NCBI RefSeq assembly: GCF_040954835.1
Contig: NC_090709.1
Coordinates: forward strand, 41,486,490 to 41,550,489
Reading direction: 5' to 3'
Source: Lepisosteus oculatus
Lineage: Eukaryota > Chordata > Actinopteri > Semionotiformes > Lepisosteidae
Length of the DNA: 64,000 nucleotides
Part shown: in pieces, positions 43,168 through 54,779 of the stretch
Position numbering within the stretch: the stretch's first letter is position 1
How the letters are laid out: every line of letters begins with the position of its first letter
Notes under the pieces: model-generated
Told to the model about the DNA's origin: nothing
The model's database searches: none
What the model saw: only the letters and a program-made list of their open reading frames with translations
Position numbers and translations under genes: made by a program

Positions 43168-44901
43168 TAAATACCCCTACAAACGCAAACGCGTTTTTAA
43201 TAAAATGCTTTTATTCATTCAGCAGAGAGAGAGCGTAAAACCTGGGCGTAACAGCTGTTCCTTTTTCTGATCACCCGCTCTCTGGAAACACGTCTCACCT
43301 GTCCTGTTCTTTGTTTTCCTAATTTGCTGATTATGCCTTCTGTGATCCACTCCTACCCTCACACCTAAAGAAGACTATTTTAAATTTCTTTGCGTGGTCC
43401 ATTGTGCAATTAACCGTTGTATGTGCTGTCCTTAAGGTGATATCGCATAAAGGTGATATGTAAAATAATGTTTTTTATTATTGTTATAGAGAAACATGAT
43501 CAGATTTTCCCCGGTTCAGAAAAAAAGATCTAAAGTATACTAGTTTGTCACTAGTATACTTTTAATACAGTCTTTGCTGTGCTCTTGAGGATCCTTGTGA
43601 TATTTCGAGCTCTGGTTGGATGATAAGTGTCGCAGTTTAAATAATTTTCGTAGTTGGAAATTATGAAACGCTCTACTGCATTGCTTTGAGATGCCACTTT
43701 TAAAGGTGATATGTAAAATGTTTTTTATTATTGTTATAGAGAAACATGATCAGATTTTCCCCGGTTCAGAAAAAAAGATCTAAAGTATAATAGTTTGTCA
43801 CTCTTCTCATCCCCTCTTTGCTAAATGGCTTTTGAATAGAGTCACGTGAAGAGAGAGGTGAAACAGCCCAACACAGCCCTGTCGCAGTACACGAATATAA
43901 TTATATCTTATTCATTTCTTTAGATACGCGATTCTTTTAATACAGTCTTTGCTGTGCCCTTGAGGATCCTTGTGATATTTCGAGCTCAGGTTGAATGATA
44001 AGTGTCGCAGTTTAAATAATTTTTGTAGTTGGAAATTATGAAACGCTCTGTTAAAAGCAAGGGAGTTTTTGTGTCCGTTGCAGTAAAAGAAAATGCCTGA
44101 CAAAGTAGGGCTTGGACAGATTCCAAGTGCAGTTTTGCAATTTACGTTGCATTGTGCATTGTGCTGCTGTAATACAGTTTAAAATTATTCAAAGTCTAAA
44201 CGGTATCACCTTTATTTATGGGTTGCAATTTTAAAAAAGTCAAAAACCGCACTCAAAATGCAATTTAGAGCTTTCTGGCAAGAGGGGACACGCAAATTAA
44301 TAATGTAACATGCCACTGTGCATGAACAAGGTTATACTGCTATTTCCTTAGATATGCGATTAAAATAATAAAAAAAATGTTTGAATCCCCGGCGGAACCG
44401 GGCATCCCTAAGAATCAAGTAATAGGTTTATTCCATGCTGAAAAAAAGAAGAAAGAATACACATTCTTTAAGAATCAGCGCTTTTATGTATCGCCTTTAA
44501 AGGTGGCTTCTCAAAATGTTTTACAGGATAAAAACAATAACAACAACAACAATATTTTATTTCATTGCACTTTGACAGATCGTCCTTAAATCAATTGTTG
44601 ACTTTTCTCTCTTTACTACTGTACTTGTTTGGATTGACTGAGCTCCGCTCTGTACCACACAATGATCCCCCCAGAGTCTCTGCCCCGGGTGATTTGTTTT
44701 TTTTTGACAGGGGGTAAAAATCTCTCTCTCTCGCTTGCCCTCCCCCTCCGTGTATTGTCTGTTTTTTTTTGTGCTGTCCTTTGACAAAACAAGGCTCGCC
44801 AGATAATGTGAATCGAAACTTGTTTTTCTAGCTTTGAAAGTCGTGCAATGTGTAAGCGGGAACACATCATTATATCTTACATGTGAAAAATACATAATAT
44901 A
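43168..44901. mobile_element. rearranged fragments of the same palindromic family
   Basis: Contains inverted pieces of the arm (cagtctttgctgtgctcttg, ttgtagttggaaattatgaa) twice, a direct duplication of about 95 bp (ttttccccggttcagaaaaa), and near 44,470 the core repeat also found at the centre of copy 2. No intact terminal repeats. Confidence 0.6.
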
Positions 44902-47900
44902 CAGATGCAGCCATTCCAAACGGGTGGGGTATTTCGCGGTATACCCCGGTGGGCGTGTCGCAGTATCACGCAGTATCACGGGGTTAATCGCGTCATTTGA
45001 CGTCATGCAGGAAAGTATCCGGCATCACCTTGTAAAACCGCCAGGAGGAGCCAATAAAGCTTCACCTCTCATGTACAGCATTTGAGCTTTTCCATTTAAA
45101 CTGTGTATTACAGCATGTTAATCATCAGTCATTAAAATGTTGGTATATTTTATGAAAGCAAGATTGCTCAGTTGGACAAAAGTACACAACCTACCTTTAT
45201 CAGAAATATTTATGCATCAAGCCCTTTATAGAAGATATTACTAATAGTATTAATAATGACTTTGGACAAGCTGTAAACTCAAAGTATAATTTCTTTAGTA
45301 CAATTTTTACAAGCATTTGTACATTTGTACAAGCACTTGGAATCTGTCCAAGCCCTACTTTGTCAGGCATTTTCTTTTACTGCAATGGACATAAAAACTC
45401 CCTTGCTTTTAACAGGGCGTTTCATAATTTCTAACTACGAAAATGATTTAAAATGCGACACTTATCATTCAACTAGAAATATCAACTCAAAATATCACAA
45501 GGATCCTCAAGAGCACAGCAAAGACTGTATTAAAAGATACTTGTAGCAGATACATGAGAATCCAGGCTTTTTTGTCGACGCTTTCTTTTCCGTATACCAG
45601 ATATTATGGAACCACTTCAGAAGGGTGTCAGCCAGTCAGATTCCAGGAATCGGTACTTTAAAGAAAAAATACACACCGGTATTCCATTTCTCCCTAAACA
45701 TTTTAAGCATCGAAGTATTTAACTCACATGTGAAATAGCGTGTAAAAAAGTGGTAGTTTTAAGCTTTTCTACTAATATAATATGGAATCGCGTATCTAAA
45801 GAAATTAATAACGATATGATTATATTCGTGTACTGGGACAGGGCTGTGTGGGGCTGTTTCGCCTCTCTCTTCATGCGACTTCCCTTGTAGCCCACTGGTC
45901 TACGTGCCTGATTACCAACAATGGGTTGTGTGTTCAAATCCAGCTGGCGCTGTGACTTTTCTTTTAACAAACATTTCTTCGAAAAAATAGAATAGCGATA
46001 TTATGGACAATCAATGGACTTTTATATTTCAAAATATCACAACATGATCGAATCTGTCATTTTTGATAACAATGAGTAGTCACCTTCTTCCCTTCTGACA
46101 ACGGTCCCTGCTTCTATTGCGTGCGTGTGGGGGGGGTGTTTTATATGTGTTTTTTTTTAATCGTACACAAATGTGTTTTTTTAATCATAATCAGACAAAT
46201 GCAACATAAATTGATACAGTATCTTTGTCTTCTAAGTATCTTAAACTTTCAGCATAGCTTTCTCCCCGTTTAGATTGATTTTTCTTGGGATTTTGGGATC
46301 AAACGTGTTAGGATTAGATTGTAATCGTTTTTATTTTTCAAATACGTTTTAGAAAAGTGTAATCTATACTAAAAAGCTGTACACCACCTGCTATACCGAT
46401 ACATATTGTACTACTCTCGGGTTCGGTTTGACAGACCCAACAACTCAAGACTTGCGGAGTTAAAGCAAGTTAAAGCCTTTATTTTTCTTCTCCGTCACCG
46501 CCTGCTAGCCCTGCTCTCCCGCGCCCCCGCCCGCCAACAGCGCGAGTCAACACACCGCCCGCGCGCCAGAGAGAGAGTAAGACCGAGGGGTGCGGAAGCA
46601 GGGAACTATTTACAAGGAAAACGGATACCTGTCCAGACTGTACGCCCGCTTCACTGTGGGACAGCCGCACTGGTCGGCGGCCTTCCTAAGCCCCGCCCTG
46701 ACCACTTTCACTCCTGTCCTGCTCTTCCCCGCGCACCCCAGCCGGGCGCTCTTCGGCCTCTGCCCGGGGCGAATGCATATTTAGATATTCACACCCGGCG
46801 CGGCACCGAGGGAGCGTCTGCATTCATAACTTCGTTTTTAAAATTAGTCAAGCAATATGAAGCATCTCCTTTTACTTTTAAGTCCCTTAAATACATTGAG
46901 CACAGCTTTCTCACCACTTGGATTACTTTTTGATACTATCCTTACACAAAGGATTTTTATTTAAAAAAAATTTGAATCCCCGGCGGAACACATTACATAA
47001 GAATCAGCGCTTTTATATATCGCCTTTAAAGGTGGCTTCTCAAAACGCTTTACAGGATAAAAACAACAATAACAGCAACAACAACAATATTGTATTTCAT
47101 TGCACTTTGAAAACCAAGTAATAACTTAACTATATGTGCAAACGTTTTATGATATGTCGCTGTTGTGAATGTCTGTGGAGTGTATCTTATTTGCCTGTCT
47201 GTCCTGGTTATCTCGCTCGCCCTCCCCCCCTCTCTCCCTCAATTCAATTCAATTCAAGGTGCTTTAGTAGCATGACAGATGGGTACAATCAGTGTTGGGT
47301 ATTTACTTTGCTTTGAGATGCCACTTTTAAAGGTGATCTATAAAATCAAGGCTTTAACTTGCTTTAACTCCGCAAGTCTTGAAGTCTTGTGTCTGTCCTA
47401 TCCGAACCCGAGAGTATTACAATATGTATCTTTATAGCAGGTGGTGTACAGCTTTTTAGCATAGATTACACTTTTATAAAATGTATTTAAAAAATAAAAA
47501 CGATTACAATCTAATCTTTCCACGTTTAATCCCAAGAAAAATAAATCTAAACGGGGAGAAAGCTATGCTGAAAGTTGTTTAAGATACTTAGAAGACAAAG
47601 ATATCAATTTATGTTGCATTTGTCTGACTGTGAATCAAAAAACACATTTAAACCCGCGTTTGCGATTTAAATCAAAACGCGATTTAAATCAATATAAATG
47701 TTTATATTGTATCGCATAGGTGACTATTGTTATAAAAATGACTTAAATTCGATCATGTTGTGATATTTAGAAATATAAATGTTTGGTGCGAGTGAGGTTT
47801 TATTTAATCTCTGACCAAGGGAAACGTTTCATTTTTTCCAAAGAAATGTTTGTTAAAAAAAAAGTCATGGCTTCAGCTGGATTCAAACACTCACCGTGTG

Positions 47901-48520
47901 ACGCAGGAGTCAGGAACCTAACCCACAGCGCCACCGGCGAGGTCACATGCAGAGTGCTGAAAAAGCACTACAGAAACATTATCAACAGACATCGTACAGC
48001 GTGTACTATTCTTGTGTTGCGGTACATGAATATAATTATATCGTTATTAATTTCTTTAGATACGCGATTCCATATTATATTCCCTTTAAATCCAATTCTA
48101 AAAGTATGCTTGTTGACTCCGGTATCACATTTCTTAAAGACTTCGAAGATTAAAATGTTTAAGGAGAAATGGAATACTGGTGTGTATTTTTTATTTAAAG
48201 TACCAAGACCAGCCATATACTGTATGTTTATGTTCCAAAATTAATATTGTTTATGGCCTTCACACGCGTTACAGTATGCTCCTATTCTTTTTATGCTCAG
48301 CTACTAAGATTTCCCTTCAGTGGTAAAATTCCATATGAATATTCAATGCTAAAACGGGCAGAGTAAAGACATTTACTGTAAATCTTTCTACGTCCGACCA
48401 ACGGACCACGAGTGCCCCCTGTCGGTCAACCAATCACGTACCGCGCGTCACGATGCGGGACGCTGTAGCCACTTACCTCCGGTACGTGTCTGTACCGCGC
48501 ACTTTGAATGGCTGCATCTG
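44902..48520. mobile_element. palindromic TA-flanked DNA element, copy 2
   Basis: Same terminal repeats and TA flanks as copy 1. Left arm 44,902-46,485, right arm 47,345-48,520. The centre here is an 860-bp spacer entered by cttgcggagttaaagcaag and left by its complement. The spacer includes a GC-rich 250 bp and the tatatcgcctttaaaggtgg repeat, parts copy 1 has lost. Arms match copy 1 in direct order at very high identity. Confidence 0.75.
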
Positions 48521-48889
48521 TATGCGGTATGAGGACTATCCATGTTTTGTGTTCATGCTGATTTCAGCAGGAAGTAGTGAGGAAAGTGAGATTTTGATGA
48601 TGAGAACACATGAATATGTTCACGCACACCGTACTGTAGTGGCTTTAAAACCCTACAGCGTTGTTTCCGCGTGTCTGCGGATATTCATGTGGTCCGGTTG
48701 TGTGGTACGTCAGGAATCGGAGTCCTTGTTAGTTGATTTTAAAACTACACGACGCACTGTGAAGCAAATACATGCCGTTTTAAAGATCGTGTGCCGTCTC
48801 GTGAGGATAATGTACCTGGATCACCTTGAATTGCACAGACAATGTGCTGTAGGGAGTAACGTTTGTGCGGCTTCTTTCTAGAGCAGGGG

Positions 48890-49680
48890 TGTCCAAGCTT
48901 AAAATGCTCTGATAGAGCTGCTGGTAAACTGGTCAGATCCCACCGATCCCTGCAGAGCACCTGCAGAGGGGTTCAGCTGAGACTGGAGTAGTGGTCCACA
49001 GGTCCCCAGTACAGTGCTGCTCACCGCATGGGAGAGCTGTCAGCAGGAAACCTTCCCTACGACCTCCTCACAGTGCAGAGCCATACTTAGACGAGCCAGA
49101 AACCCTCTGGAACAGAGTGCTGTGGGCTGATGAAACAAAAATTGAGCTTTTCAGCCACAACCAGAAAAGATTCACTTGGAGGAAAACAGGTGAGGCATCT
49201 GCAGAAGAGAGCAGCTTGCCAAGCGTTCAGCATGGGGGTGGATCTGTTGTGCTCTGGGGCGGTGTGGCAGCCAGTGGCACAGGGAATACTGTTCGGGAGG
49301 AAGGAAGAAAGGATTCAACTCCATCCCAGCAAATCCTGGAAGCTGATGTCCCAGAGTCAGAGAAGGAATTGAGGCTGAGAAGAGTCTGGATATTTCAGCA
49401 AGACCGCGATCCAAAACATACCTCAAAACCAACCGTGACGTTCTCACAGGAACGCCAGATGAGGGTTGTGGAGTGGCCTTCACAGTCCCCAGACCCGAAT
49501 GTTATTGAAAATCTGTGGGGAGATCTCCAACACGCCGTGCCTGCAAGAAGACCTGAGGCTATTTCTGAGGTGGAAGAGTGGGGAGAAAACTCCTTAAGCA
49601 AGAACAGAAAGACTCCTAGATGGCTAAGAGAAATGTTTGTAAACTGAAAGAGGTGCTACAAAGTACTGACTGACCGGGTG
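48890..49680 (+). mobile_element. Tc1-like transposase relic
   Basis: The open frame 48,991-49,647 (218 residues against about 340 normally) keeps the catalytic part. WADETK supplies the first Asp (about residue 47), QQDRDPKHTS the second (138) and SPDPNVIENLW the Glu (173), with 34 residues between the last two, i.e. DD34E. WGGVAASGTG is also typical. The DNA-binding N-terminus is not readable and no terminal repeats were found, so it is a dead, truncated copy. Confidence 0.85.
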
Positions 49681-49699
49681 CCCACACTACTATGCCACA

Positions 49700-51150
49700 T
49701 TTACCGTTTTGTTTAGGCGTGCCTTAAAACGTGCAGGAATACGTCAGGTGTACGTCTGTACCCTGCAGGGGGTTGTGTTGACGTCTTTTCACTTCGAGCT
49801 GCTGTGGTCCCTGCAGTTGGACCCCAGGGGTGCCCAGACTTGCGCCCGCAGCTGTGTGATAAATCAGCTGCTTCGTGACTTCATCACCTCTCGGGAGCGC
49901 TTAGCCTCAGGGCTGCAGGATCACCGCGTATCTGCGGCACGTGTAGTTTCCAGTTGTACCACGCCTCCGAGTTACCCTTGCCCAACGCGCCACAGGCAGA
50001 TCGCATGAAGTCCCTTCCACAGATGTGCCGAAACCACAGCACAGGGTTTTAAAGCCACTGCAGTCCAGTGCGTGTGAAATCGGCTTCTCATGATGAACCT
50101 GAAGTAAAATCCTCTCCTTGTTGGAACTGAAATCCGTATTAAGAGAAAATATGGACTGTTTTAACGTGGATGTAAACCTAATTTTACATCCTATGGTCTA
50201 TTTTTTTGTATGGGAACAAGTAGTAGGTTTATTCCTGTGCTGAAAAGAGAAGAAAGAAAACATCGTTTCGGCCGCGGAGCCTTCTTCAGATTTATTTTGT
50301 TTTTTTTTGTCGATCCAGCTGAGTAATTCAGGTTTGTGAAACGGCCCTACTTTCATTCTGAAAAGTAAAACTTGTGCTTGGACCAGGAATTGAAACTTGG
50401 ACTAAATGCTTCCCGAATATCCACAAGTGAACGAATTAGTGAAATCAACACAGATGGTTGCAAGAAAGGGGAGTACGGTACCACTACCAGCTCTACAGAT
50501 ATATTTAGATCCGGAAATTAGCATCATTAAGTTCAGAAACTATTTTTATTTTCAGCTAACAGTTTCTTTAGTTCCCTGATTCCATTATTAATATTGAACG
50601 TCAAATTGACATAGAAAACTACTAGAAACTTTTCTTTACAATGATGACAGCGAGAATTCAGAGAAAATGTTAGAATCTTGTAGCGTTTTAGAAAGTAAGT
50701 AAAGTTTATATAGTTAGAACGAGCACGTCAGGTTTTCCATATAACCACAGGAAGTGACCGAGTTCAAGACCTTGATGCAGAAGATGTTCATGAAGGTGGA
50801 GTATTGTGGGGTGCTTTATTATTCTTAGCTACCACTACCAGGTATTTATAGTCTGTATAATATATTTATATTCATAAATTAATGTAGTTTTTGATGTTCA
50901 GAGATGTTATCCTTCTGTTAACTTAATTGTCTGCTACCACAATTTCCCTTTAGTTGCAAAATCCTATATTAACATTCCATATGAAGTGGATTGAAAGATG
51001 ATGAACAGCAGGAAACGGAACGAATGAAGCAGTCGTTTCGCCAGCGTCTAACGAGCGCACCAGAAGCGTCACCTGTCGATCGTCTCTGGCCAGTGAATCA
51101 CCCTCCTGCCGCGCTGAGGTACGGAGAACTAACTCTCTGTGAGTGGCTGC
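49700..51150. other. no gene recognised; one short repeat
   Basis: Around 50,225-50,300 lies a repeat phrase (gtttcggccgcggagccttc after aggtttattcctgtgctgaa), also hinted at near 44,430. The rest is AT-rich with no exon or RNA signal. Confidence 0.5.
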
Positions 51151-51356
51151 GTCTCTCAGTGCTCCAGTGGGCAGTGGATCGGTGAGGATTGTGTGTGGGT
51201 CTGTGTGCCTGGGCTCATGTGTTCCTCTGTGGACGGGTGTTTCAGAATGTCCTGTCGGTGTGAACAAGTTGGTGTTTTTCTTTGGGTGCCCCTGCGAGAC
51301 ATCGACCTGAAGCCACGCCGGACGTGTGCGCCTCCGTCGCTTCTCCAGACGCTCAG

Positions 51357-51464
51357 GAGCTCTTCAGGAAGAGAGCCGGCAGAGGTCTGAAGTGGATCTC
51401 CTGGACTCCCCCCTGACCGGTCTGCTCCCAGTCCTGGCCTGGACTCTGGGATTCGCTGTGGGAG
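51357..51464 (+). CDS. gene B membrane-segment exon, copy 3
   Basis: Nearly identical to copy 2 including acceptor, 36-codon phase-1 body and gtgagt donor, but followed by the 41-bp array as in copy 1. It thus joins the left flank of copy 2 with the right flank of copy 1. Confidence 0.5.
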
Positions 51465-51504
51465 GTGAGTCTTGGGTCAGGAGTCGAGCCCTGGTCCCCG
51501 TCGC

Positions 51505-51690
51505 TGGGAGACGCACAGCGATCATTCTGCACCAGTAACCCCACCTGGGAGACCCAGTGATCGTCCTGCACCAGTAACCCCACCTGGGAGACCCAGCGAT
51601 CGTTCTGCACCAGTAACCCCACCTGGGAGACCCAGCGATCGTTCTGCACCAGTAACCCCACCTGGGAGACACAGGGATCGTTGTGCACAC
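51505..51690. repeat. about 38-bp minisatellite, 4-5 copies
   Basis: Unit cgttctgcaccagtaacccc plus acctgggagacccagcgat; sister of the array at 37.5-38.3 kb. Confidence 0.9.
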
Positions 51691-52149
51691 AGATCAGGGG
51701 AGGAGAGAGAAACTGCTGCTCCAGGAGGATTATGGGGAATTTTCGGAGGACAGACTGTACCAGACCGTAGTGGGATGTGGTGTGGCTCTTCAGGAGACAC
51801 GACGCTGGGAAGTCTGTGATCCTGGAGCCTCGTCTCTGGGAGAGTGGTGGGGGAGGTGTCGCTGGACTCCTCTCTGCTGATACACGGTGTCCAGATGTGG
51901 GACAGTGGCGTCTGCCGGTGCTCCCAGTCCAGCACTACTGTGGAGCTTTTAAAGAAGATGAAATCAGATTTTTCACATTCGTATTCATGATGTGTGTGTT
52001 GTGTTCCCCAGTGAGCTCAGACCAGGCAGCAGAGGAACCGAGGGGCTTCAGCGTCCTCGCCTGTGGGCCAGCAGTGACAACAGTAAGTTAGTGTGAAGGA
52101 CTGTGCAGGAGGCTGCCTGCAGGGCGGCGCTGTGGAGCAGGTTAACTCA

Positions 52150-52620
52150 TCCCAGCTCTGCAGAATCCAGCAGCTGTTTCACCCTGCAGCTCCCAGCTGG
52201 CAGCCCCACTGCAGCCCAGCAGGTGTGAGCCTGGCCAGTACCTGGAGGGGAGACTCCTGGGAGAGCTGAGGCTGCTGCTGGGAGAGGTAAAACTGAGGTC
52301 CTGACTCTCTGTGCTCATTAACAATCCCGGGGTGTCTCTGGAGAAGAGTAGGGGTGTTACCCCAGTGTCCTGGCCTGATTCCCCCCCTGGTCTTGACCCA
52401 TCATGGCCTCCTAATCACCCCCCCCTCTCTGAACTGGCTCCATCCCTCTGCTCTCCTCCCCACTGAGAGCTGCTGTGTGCTGAGCGGACTGGAGCATCAC
52501 CCAGGTGGGGGCTGCACACTGGGGGGGCTGGAGGGGATCCCCCTGACCTGTGAAGAGCTCTGAGGGGAGGATCCAGCCAGGCGCTATAGAAGTGTGAGGA
52601 TTATGATTGGTATTTATTAG
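52150..52620 (+). mobile_element. 5S-derived SINE (SINE3 type), nearly full
   Basis: 5S-like head (cagcaggtgtgagcctggcc, agtacctggaggggagactc), body (gaccgaggt region shortened to aaactgaggtcctgactc), and tail gcgctatagaagtgtgagga. Compared with 21.2 kb it lacks about 110 bp between head and body. Confidence 0.8.
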
Positions 52621-53045
52621 TGATCACAGGCAGTGTGGAGACGGTGGCTGGAGGGGGGAGCCCAGCGCCTGGACACCCTGAGGTGTCAGAACCCGCCGTT
52701 CACAGTGCAGGCCGTAAGTACTTGGACAGAGACGCGCTTTTTGTTGTTTTGGCCCCCCACAGGCAGGGAGAGGTCAGGGACAGGTGGGGACGGAATGGGA
52801 TTGTGGGAGCTGCCCCCCGTGTTTGGAAACAGGGCCAGGCAGCCAGGGGTGAAGTGGGGGTAACACTGTACCAGGACTGGAGAGGGCGCCCCCAGACCTG
52901 CTGTTAGAGGACAAGGGGCTGTGCTTGACTGGTCAGCACAGGAGGGGACAGGGGACCCCATCAGCACCGCAGGGCACGGGGGCAGACCAGGTGAGTCTCT
53001 CCTTCACTGGCTGTCCCTCGCTGGTCTGTGGTTGGTCTCTTCAAT
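52620..53045. repeat. segmental duplication, copy 2
   Basis: Pairs with 38,400-38,890. Since a SINE3 tail precedes both copies, the SINE was already present before duplication. Confidence 0.8.
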
Positions 53046-54001
53046 CTGGTGTCAAACCCAGGACTGGAGTCCAGAACCATACTAGTGAGAGAGGAGCCCT
53101 GGTAGTATTTTATCACTGTTGATATCGCTACTTGATGAAGCATGGTTATTGTTTTATTAACAGTAAGTAACTATTAGTAGATAGTTATGATATTAGCAGC
53201 TCTAGCATTGATGCAGTCGTGTTACTTTCAGCTGCAGGACTGGTATTGTTAATATACAGTAAGTAGGAGCAGTCGTACCCAAAGTAACTTTGTTCTTATC
53301 GGTACTAAACGTGCAAACCACCATCAGGAGTGTAAGAGAGCATTCGGACGTCTCTGCTTTGTTAGCTGTGAAAGAATCAACACGGCTCCTCTGTGCCAAA
53401 TGATGATATAGTTATTCTCAGTTGCAATAGTTATCGTACAGTTTTAATCGTTGTGGTCATCTTTAAGAGACGAGTGAAGATGGGGTTCAGTCTCAGACAA
53501 CAAGGCGCAGAGAGGAGTCAGAGGCAGACTGCGGTCTTCGGGCTCAGGAGACAGTTGAGCTGTGCACAGTGGCTGACAGTGGTGTAGGAGCCGAGAGATT
53601 CGAGCCTGAAGTGTCCGTTCGTCAAGCCAAGCTGTATTGTAGGCGTACAAGGGACCACACATTTCAGGCTTGTTGTTGTATTGCTCAGAGGGGACGTGGC
53701 TCTACATCGCTTATATATACATGTTTCTCTACACCCTCCCCCTCCTGTCTTTGAGGTAGCTTTCTCAGGACACTCCAGGACTCGGGAAGCACTTTAAACA
53801 CTCCTTCCTTATCAGGGAGTTTGGTATAAACATTCCCTCACCATCGGGGAGTTCAGTACAGAGGATGGCAGTTCAGTCCAGGGAGGGAGGAGCGTCTGAG
53901 CTCAAGCCAGCGTGAAGGTTAGAGTTTAGCATGTGAATACAGCAGGAGTTCAAAGCTCCTGCCACTATCTGGGTACAGAGTAACACACAGATTCTGCTAG
54001 C

Positions 54002-54510
54002 AGACTCCATCAGTGGGAAGACGGGTATGGATGGGGAGTTGTGATGGAAATTGGATACTCTCTAGTAACTGTTTTCCTTAATTTTCCAGGAAGTCCAGAG
54101 TCTGACAGTGGGAAGACAGGTATGGATGGGGCGTTGTGATAGAGGTGGGGTAATCTCTTAAATTTCTATTCCCTGATTTTCCAGGAGGACCAGAGGCTGA
54201 CAGTGAAAAGACAGGTGTGGATTGGGAGTTGTGATAGAGGTCGGATACTGTTTCCTAACTTGCTTTTCCTTGATTTTCCGGGAGGACCAGAGGCTGAGAG
54301 TGAAAAGTCAGGTATGGATGGGGAGTTGTGCTAGAGATCAGATACTCTCTCCTAACTTTTTCCTTTATTTTCCAGGATATTTCGTGGCCGACAGCAGGAA
54401 GACAGGTATGAATGGGGAGTTGAGATAGAGGTGGGATTCTCTCTCCTAACTTTCTTTTCCTTTATTTTCCAGGATATTCCAGTGGCTGACAGTGGTAAGA
54501 CAGGTATGGA
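54002..54510 (+). CDS. gene B candidate: tandem array of 30-nt mini-exons
   Basis: About 96-bp units, each with a pyrimidine tract and ttttccag, a 30-nt core, and gtatgg or gtgtgg. Cores lie at 54,090-54,119, 54,185-54,214, 54,282-54,311, 54,376-54,405 and 54,473-54,503, with an older one at 54,002-54,025. Read in phase 1 they give SPESDSGKTG, GPEADSEKTG, GPEAESEKSG and YFVADSRKTG. The third acceptor is ccgg and the last core is 31 nt, so not all units can be used. Confidence 0.55.
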
Positions 54511-54779
54511 TCGGGAGTTGTGATAGAGGTGGGATTCTCTCTCCCAACTTTTCCCTGATTTGACTTATATTAAGGGACAGTTTGGATTGAGGTAGGACAC
54601 TGTCTCCTGTCTTTATTTCTTCCTCCTTGTGTCAGTCTCTGTGGCATCTCTCCAGCTGGGCGTCTCTCTCTCAGTCCAGTTGCATGTGGACTGTGACACT
54701 CCACAGTTTCACAGTGCTTACCTGGGCTTAGTAACTGTAGGTTGCAGGTTTGATTCCTGAGGGGGGACACAGCTCACTG

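Noticed and set aside
48880-48900. hAT-type terminal repeat (agcaggggtgtccaag)
   Set aside because: Resembles the start of hAT elements but no partner end or 8-bp duplication was found nearby.
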